From Stenotrophomonas sp. VV52 (lineage in GTDB: Bacteria; Pseudomonadota; Gammaproteobacteria; Xanthomonadales; Xanthomonadaceae): DNA of 64,000 nucleotides. The first letter of the stretch is position 1. The number at the start of each line of letters is the position of its first letter. The translations under genes were made by a program, and so were the position numbers. This document shows positions 58,401 to 64,000 of the stretch, in pieces. The notes beneath the pieces were generated by a model, which had not been told where the DNA came from, did not search any database, and saw nothing but the letters and a program-made list of their open reading frames with translations. The stretch lies in NCBI RefSeq assembly GCF_002893095.1, contig NZ_PKQQ01000001.1, positions 558,001 through 622,000 of the forward strand, in the 5' to 3' direction.

Positions 58401-59704
58401 AGGTGATCCAGGGCACGGCTGCTGCCGAGCAGTTGGTCGGAAGCGCTGGCAAGGACCTGATCGAGGGGCTGGGTGGCGCAGACACGCTGTTTGGGATGGC
58501 AGGTAACGATACCCTGCGGGGCGGCGACGGAAATGACTACCTCGCTGGCGGCAGCGGCAGCGGTACCGGATCCGGCGATGACCGGCTGGAAGGTGGGCTG
58601 GGCAACGACACGCTACGCGGCGAGGATGGCAGCAACGTGCTGTTCGGCGGGGCGGGTGATGACCAGTACGTCTACGGCGGCGGGTTTGACACGATCGACA
58701 ACACCGGAGGTGGTACCGACTGGTTGATCTTCCAGAACGGGATCACGCAATCGGCACTGGGGTTTGCCCGGGAGGGAGATGACCTGGTGATTACCGTGAA
58801 TGGATCTGCCACCCAGAAGGTTACGGTTACGGGCCATTTCCTCGGCGGGGATCTCGCACTGGATTACCTGCAGGCGGCCACTGGCAATGCGCTCAATACT
58901 GCGGCGATCAACGCCCTGGTGACTCCGCCAGGTCCGGGCACTCCCGGGGGTGGGAACAATTCGGACTACCCCTCTCAGATCACGGGTACTGCCGCAGGAG
59001 AGCAGCTGGTTGGAACCAGTGGGCGTGACCGCATCCAGGGATTGGCCGGCAATGACACGCTGTTCGGCATGGGCGGCGGCGACAAGCTGGAGGGGGGCGA
59101 TGGCAACGACTATTTGTCCGGGGGCAACGGCAACTTCAGCGGATCCGGCGTCGACATTCTCATGGGTGGCGCCGGGGATGATCAGCTGGTGGGTGAGGAT
59201 GGCGACGACCTCCTGTTCGGTGGCACCGGTAACGACACCTACTTCTACCGCGCGGGTAGCGGTGCCGATACGGTGGACAACACGGGGGGGGGCACCGATT
59301 GGCTGTACTTCGACGGTATCGCCCGTAATCGGCTGACGTATCACCGACAAGGCGATGATCTGCTGGTCCGGGTGGATGGCAGTGCGACCCAGCAGATGCG
59401 TGTGCTCAAACACTTCCTGGGCGGCGAGTTTGCCATTGCATTCGTACAGCCGGGAGATGGCGGGAATGCGGTGTCTGCGTCGACCATCGCGGGTCAGTTG
59501 AGTCCGCTTGCTGCCGCGCGATCGGCCGAAGGCCGCAGCGCGGTGGCGGAAACGCAACGGCTGGTTGATGCGTTGGGGGCGTTCGGGGCATCGTCAGTCT
59601 CCGACTGGAGCAACGCGGTACCGCTCGATCGGTCCTCGCCGCTATTGGGTGCTTACGCCCACGAGCGCCTGCGTGCTGATGTGGCAGCGCACGTGATGGG
59701 ATAA
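52460..59704 (+). CDS. Giant RTX calcium-binding protein
   Basis: A 2414-residue protein with glycine-aspartate nonapeptide repeats (GGAGDD, GGSGND and similar), expected to be exported by a type I secretion system and to fold on binding calcium outside the cell. Residues 1-215 form a distinct N-terminal domain (HNFIRMRDPNGNILGEMHG). EF-hand-like loops follow near 225-340 (LDLDGDGVV, DRNGNGKVEDG, DSNGDGVIDAQ). A helical region runs to about 655. RTX arrays extend from about 660 to 2260, broken by beta modules such as NDTYVFGRGSGYDRINNW and by repeated modules with the pattern VEN-L-L-G. The C-terminus lacks RTX and has a short helical tail. AGGAG lies upstream of 52460. No transporter genes lie in this window. 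Confidence 0.92.
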   Translation: MSGYSIEIVTLPIVNVPGIGEIAGHNFIRMRDPNGNILGEMHGLATGTDGKIKPMGYLPSDRLVTYDYYSYDQFYSQPGQPSQTLFEGSLSDVTTKWQSAMNAMDQMNSMDLGYPPGGVLGPNSNSVANTLVNAMGLQAGDFENLITPFDDVDLLNMPSWEDYYNALPQSTRDWIEQQIDNLKREFLDSPLGDAFRNIKDTFERLRDLLKDPTYRIVRYDPLALDLDGDGVVRTRAENGAAGALFDHNGDGIRTATGWVDASDGLLVWDRNGNGKVEDGTELFGDSTTAAGAGFTTGFQALASLDSNGDGVIDAQDQRFNEIKVWQDLDGDGISDTGELKTLMELGILSFSLASTNVGNGAVEGGRLFGTGSFTRRASDGSTVTGVMQDFLFDQDGVHSEYVDAIEVDASLRDLPNLHGIGRLRELHQAATLSPALATALQALAAASGRDGLEGRVADVLIAWARTNPSFSDSGIQLFAGGGVEDPNSSNIVNLTPGQVVVWPDPTWLSEEHWEMVRVVEALLGNETPITGLYWGSETIQQYQAIYDSYFELAYQSLASQTRLRPYLDAIDIRWAGFNSVAYDFTAMFGLLDAQYALNPVDAVVDLAELLHAQLGSLAQEGLLEGTTRLRGWVQTLGADATVASALQRLDMQFLLGDSTVLGGSADADILIGSAQATGWQTLRGGAGDDILIGDDGSDNLQGDAGDDHLFGGAHGDQLSGGDGDDLLAGDDGDDVLYGDAGDDVLQGGAGNDQLHGGAGNDRLEGGAGDDYLSGGSGNDTYVFGRGSGYDRINNWDNGAARSDVLQFGLGIRAADVRMWRSGDYLCITLNGTDDRVDIQEFFEADGTSAYRIDAFRFTDGTVWTVADVKARVLAATDGDDDLYGYESDDVITGGSSNDWLSGRGGNDTLFGGAGADTLHGDEGNDSLDGGEGADSLSGGAGDDVLRGGADDDRLDGGEGNDRLHGGTGSDTLDGGRGNDTYLFAQGDGADVIRSYDDAAGRIDVLEFQAGISAADVTASRQGDDLVLDLAGDDQVRVQYYFQDDGLGAWRIDEVRFSDGTTWTLADIRALVQASTSGDDLLQGYAGADDIDGGLGNDTVRGGAGNDLLAGGEGDDMLHGEDGDDTLAGGAGSDTLFGDDGNDSLSGGEGVDALHGGFGDDVLDGGDAGDWLAGAQGNDTLFGGAGDDRLLGGDDNDHLYGGTGTDVLEGNAGDDVFHFARGDGRDTIIDSEGESELRVTGYSTDELVLRRDGSAMVIQFGPASNDEVRWENIFDANTGMALRGLTLHVGDAAARLLTPAVLDAEVLVGTAADDLVFGNASGNVIDAGAGNDVVHAGAGDDAVSGGDGIDVLWGEQGNDQLLGGSGDDLLYGGEGQDILAGGLGADLLDGGSGADQLAGGEGDDLYHVDDAMDQVIELAGAGQDRIVSTVSYTLQDSVEVLELAGYADIDARGNAEANQLVGNAGVNLLQGLAGDDILHGQAGNDRLEGGAGNDVLDGGTGDDVLVGGSGNDVYHVDSGYDAIHESAGEGADTVYASSDYALSLNLERLIQVEGSTAREATGNAGDNELIGNSADNVLDGGGGADILVGGLGNDTFRVDHVGDSVVELDGEGQDTVETTIDYALGDTVENLTLMGDSDLQGTGNHGSNVLIGNAGNNRLDGGLGGDTMYGGLGNDTFIHESSADWVVEYAGEGVDTVERRYETNLVLFDEVENLILAAGVKTGNGNALDNTLTGNSGANTLGGWDGDDLLYGLDGDDSLFGGTGGDRLEGGAGNDYHDGGEGIDTMIGGIGDDIYITDDSLDVVVEAASAGRDQVQSSASYALSANVENLFLTGDSAIDGTGNDLDNYLAGNSASNVLLGGGGHDTLVGGGGDDLLSGGAGDDKYVFDAGAGSDRIENTGGGFDGVFFTGGISRDRIGFRREGDDLLIVLDGAATPSVRVTNHFLGGDAAIDYVQPDGGAYLTTAQINQIVAGGSTGGQFDQVIQGTAAAEQLVGSAGKDLIEGLGGADTLFGMAGNDTLRGGDGNDYLAGGSGSGTGSGDDRLEGGLGNDTLRGEDGSNVLFGGAGDDQYVYGGGFDTIDNTGGGTDWLIFQNGITQSALGFAREGDDLVITVNGSATQKVTVTGHFLGGDLALDYLQAATGNALNTAAINALVTPPGPGTPGGGNNSDYPSQITGTAAGEQLVGTSGRDRIQGLAGNDTLFGMGGGDKLEGGDGNDYLSGGNGNFSGSGVDILMGGAGDDQLVGEDGDDLLFGGTGNDTYFYRAGSGADTVDNTGGGTDWLYFDGIARNRLTYHRQGDDLLVRVDGSATQQMRVLKHFLGGEFAIAFVQPGDGGNAVSASTIAGQLSPLAAARSAEGRSAVAETQRLVDALGAFGASSVSDWSNAVPLDRSSPLLGAYAHERLRADVAAHVMG

Positions 59705-59717
59705 GTCGGGTCGTACG

Positions 59718-59746
59718 CGCAGGGCCGGTGGGTAGCCGGCCCTGCG
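59718..59746. terminator. Convergent hairpin between the RTX gene and dnaE2
   Basis: An 11-bp stem (CGCAGGGCCGG/CCGGCCCTGCG) with a seven-base loop, without long T tracts. It ends one base before the dnaE2 stop and probably limits both transcripts. Confidence 0.5.
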
Positions 59747-59747
59747 T

Positions 59748-62845
<3,098 letters not shown>

Positions 62846-62849
<4 letters not shown>

Positions 62850-64000
62850 GCGAACCAGCCGTGCAGCATGAAGGGGCCATGCCGCGCGCCGGCGGCGGTG
62901 AAGGCCCAGCCGCGCTGGCCGAGCGCGGTTTCCACCACGTAGTAGTCGCGGCGCACATCGTCTTCGTCCCACCAGCCCGATTCGATGCGTTCGGGTCCGG
63001 ACAGGATGCGCAGGTCCGGGTCGTACAGCGGCTGCGGGGTGGCCAGCAGCCAGCCCGGGCGCAGCGGCAGCACCGGCGGTGGACCCTTGGCCGCCTGGGC
63101 CGGGGTGCCGGTAGCGCGTTCGGGCCGGTGTTCGGCGCGCAGCGCCACGCCCTGCACGGCGTCGTCGCCGAGTCGCGCGCGCAGGCGTTCGCGCAGCTGT
63201 TCCCACGGCATGGCCTGCTGCGGGCGCGGGTCGAACAGGTCGCGCGCGGCCGGCACGAACGGCGGCAGGTGCTCGGCCTGCAGGCGCAGCCCGCGGCTGC
63301 CGGCGGGCAGGCGCAGGTGGTCGACGCGATTGCGGGCCAGCTCGAACAGCATCGCCGCGTCGCGTTCGGGGGCGAGCAGGCCGACGGTCAGCCGCGTGTC
63401 CGGGTGCTGTTCGTGTTCGAACCACAGGTCGAACTGCTGCGCGCCGCCATCGCGCGAACACAGGAACGCGGCAAGGTCGGCGGTGAGCCGGCGCAGCGGG
63501 AACAGCAGGGCCTGGGTGGAGTCGATCTCGTAATCGAACTCGATGCGCGCATCGAACCGGTCCGGGGGGCGGAAGTACTGCAGCGGCGGGCTGCCGATGC
63601 CGCGCAGCGCATCCAGGTGGGCCAGCACCTGGGCCGGGAAGCGCCGGGCCAGGCTGTCGCGGGGCAGGGCGAAGGCCGCGCCCAGGCTGCGCAGCCCGGA
63701 GCGGGCCAATACCGTGACCGCCTCGGTGGGCAGGCCGCTGCGTTCGATCGGAATCTGCGCCAGTGCCGGTTCCAGCGCGTCGGCATCCACGCCCAGCCGC
63801 GCGTGCACGCCGCTCAGCACCCAGGCTGCGTGCGGGTTCGGTGCGGCCACCAGCCGGTGGCGGAAGCCGAGTTCTTTCAGGCCGTCGCGCAGGCGCTGTT
63901 CAATCGCCGCCCAGTCGCCGAACAGGGCGCGGCTGGCGCCAATCTCCAAAGCCAGCGCATGCGGGAAGGCCAGGCTGACCTGCGAGCTGATGCCGTACAG
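62846..64000 (-). CDS. imuB: ImuB, Y-family polymerase-like protein (5' end outside window)
   Basis: The frame is open to the window edge, so the first part of the gene is missing. The visible 384 residues belong to ImuB, a catalytically dead Y-family polymerase relative that connects DnaE2 to the beta clamp. The segment [20 protein letters not shown] at the window edge corresponds to the palm region. [20 protein letters not shown] matches the helix-hairpin-helix region, and the C-terminal half is the typical ImuB extension. The gene is coupled to dnaE2 by a four-base overlap. imuA, and probably lexA, are expected upstream of it beyond the window. Confidence 0.88.

Noticed and set aside
54440..59240. 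Repetitive DNA in the RTX gene as a CRISPR or satellite array
   Set aside because: The repeats are degenerate at DNA level, keep the reading frame and encode the RTX nonapeptide.

Overview
The window is high-GC DNA with very dense coding, translationally coupled operons (ATGA and TGATG overlaps) and GTAG-headed intergenic palindromes of the kind described as SMAG/REP elements in Stenotrophomonas. With the imuB-dnaE2 mutagenesis genes, the pssA-phaEC order, MntR, PpsA/PpsR and Tex, this points to a chromosomal segment of a Xanthomonadaceae gammaproteobacterium, most likely Stenotrophomonas or a close relative. No phage, plasmid, insertion sequence or CRISPR array was seen.

Layout. 1-3.0 kb: end of a signalling operon (hybrid kinase, CheR, a CheB without receiver domain, receiver-kinase). 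3.0-7.0 kb: mntR-tadA, orn, an EcsC-family gene and an old-yellow-enzyme gene. 7.0-11.4 kb: divergent ppsA/ppsR, then DUF1249 and Nudix genes. 11.4-14.8 kb: a cluster of three DnaA boxes, then a coupled pssA-phaE-phaC-metalloprotease-like operon. 15-23.4 kb: tex, a four-PAS diguanylate cyclase, an AraC regulator and a soluble PAS-PAS chemoreceptor. 23.5-26.8 kb: arylsulfatase, tRNA-Leu, a receiver protein and an SRAP (YedK/HMCES) gene. 26.8-28.5 kb: twelve tRNA genes in six tRNA-Ala(GGC)/tRNA-Glu(TTC) pairs, each pair with a promoter-like sequence. 28.6-33.4 kb: copper ATPase with its MerR regulator, a GlxA-like regulator and DsbG. 33.6-39.7 kb: DcaP-like porin, AdiC-like antiporter, PLP amino-acid decarboxylase and a CDF transporter. 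39.7-42.1 kb: a ParD-like gene coupled to a second methionine aminopeptidase, and an AT-richer orphan gene. 42.2-52.3 kb: LytTR two-component system with a probable operator before a divergent secreted-protein gene, two LysR regulators, RidA, a VOC protein, an AsmA-like protein, YggS and small envelope proteins. 52.5-59.7 kb: one giant RTX calcium-binding protein (2414 residues). 59.7-64 kb: dnaE2 and the 3' part of imuB.

Functional threads: environmental sensing (CheR/CheB kinase operon, PAS receptors, LytTR), metal and acid stress (MntR, copper efflux, decarboxylase-antiporter), carbon storage and lipid synthesis (PssA, PhaE/PhaC, PpsA/PpsR), DNA damage tolerance (SRAP protein, ImuB, DnaE2) and secretion (RTX). 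The least explained items are the ParD-like/aminopeptidase pair with its operator-like dyad, the LytTR direct repeat, the DnaA-box cluster, the tRNA array, the HExxH protein after phaC, the AT-richer orphan gene and the N-terminal domain of the RTX protein. No searches were run: functions are read from motifs, and all regulatory sites are inferred from sequence pattern only.
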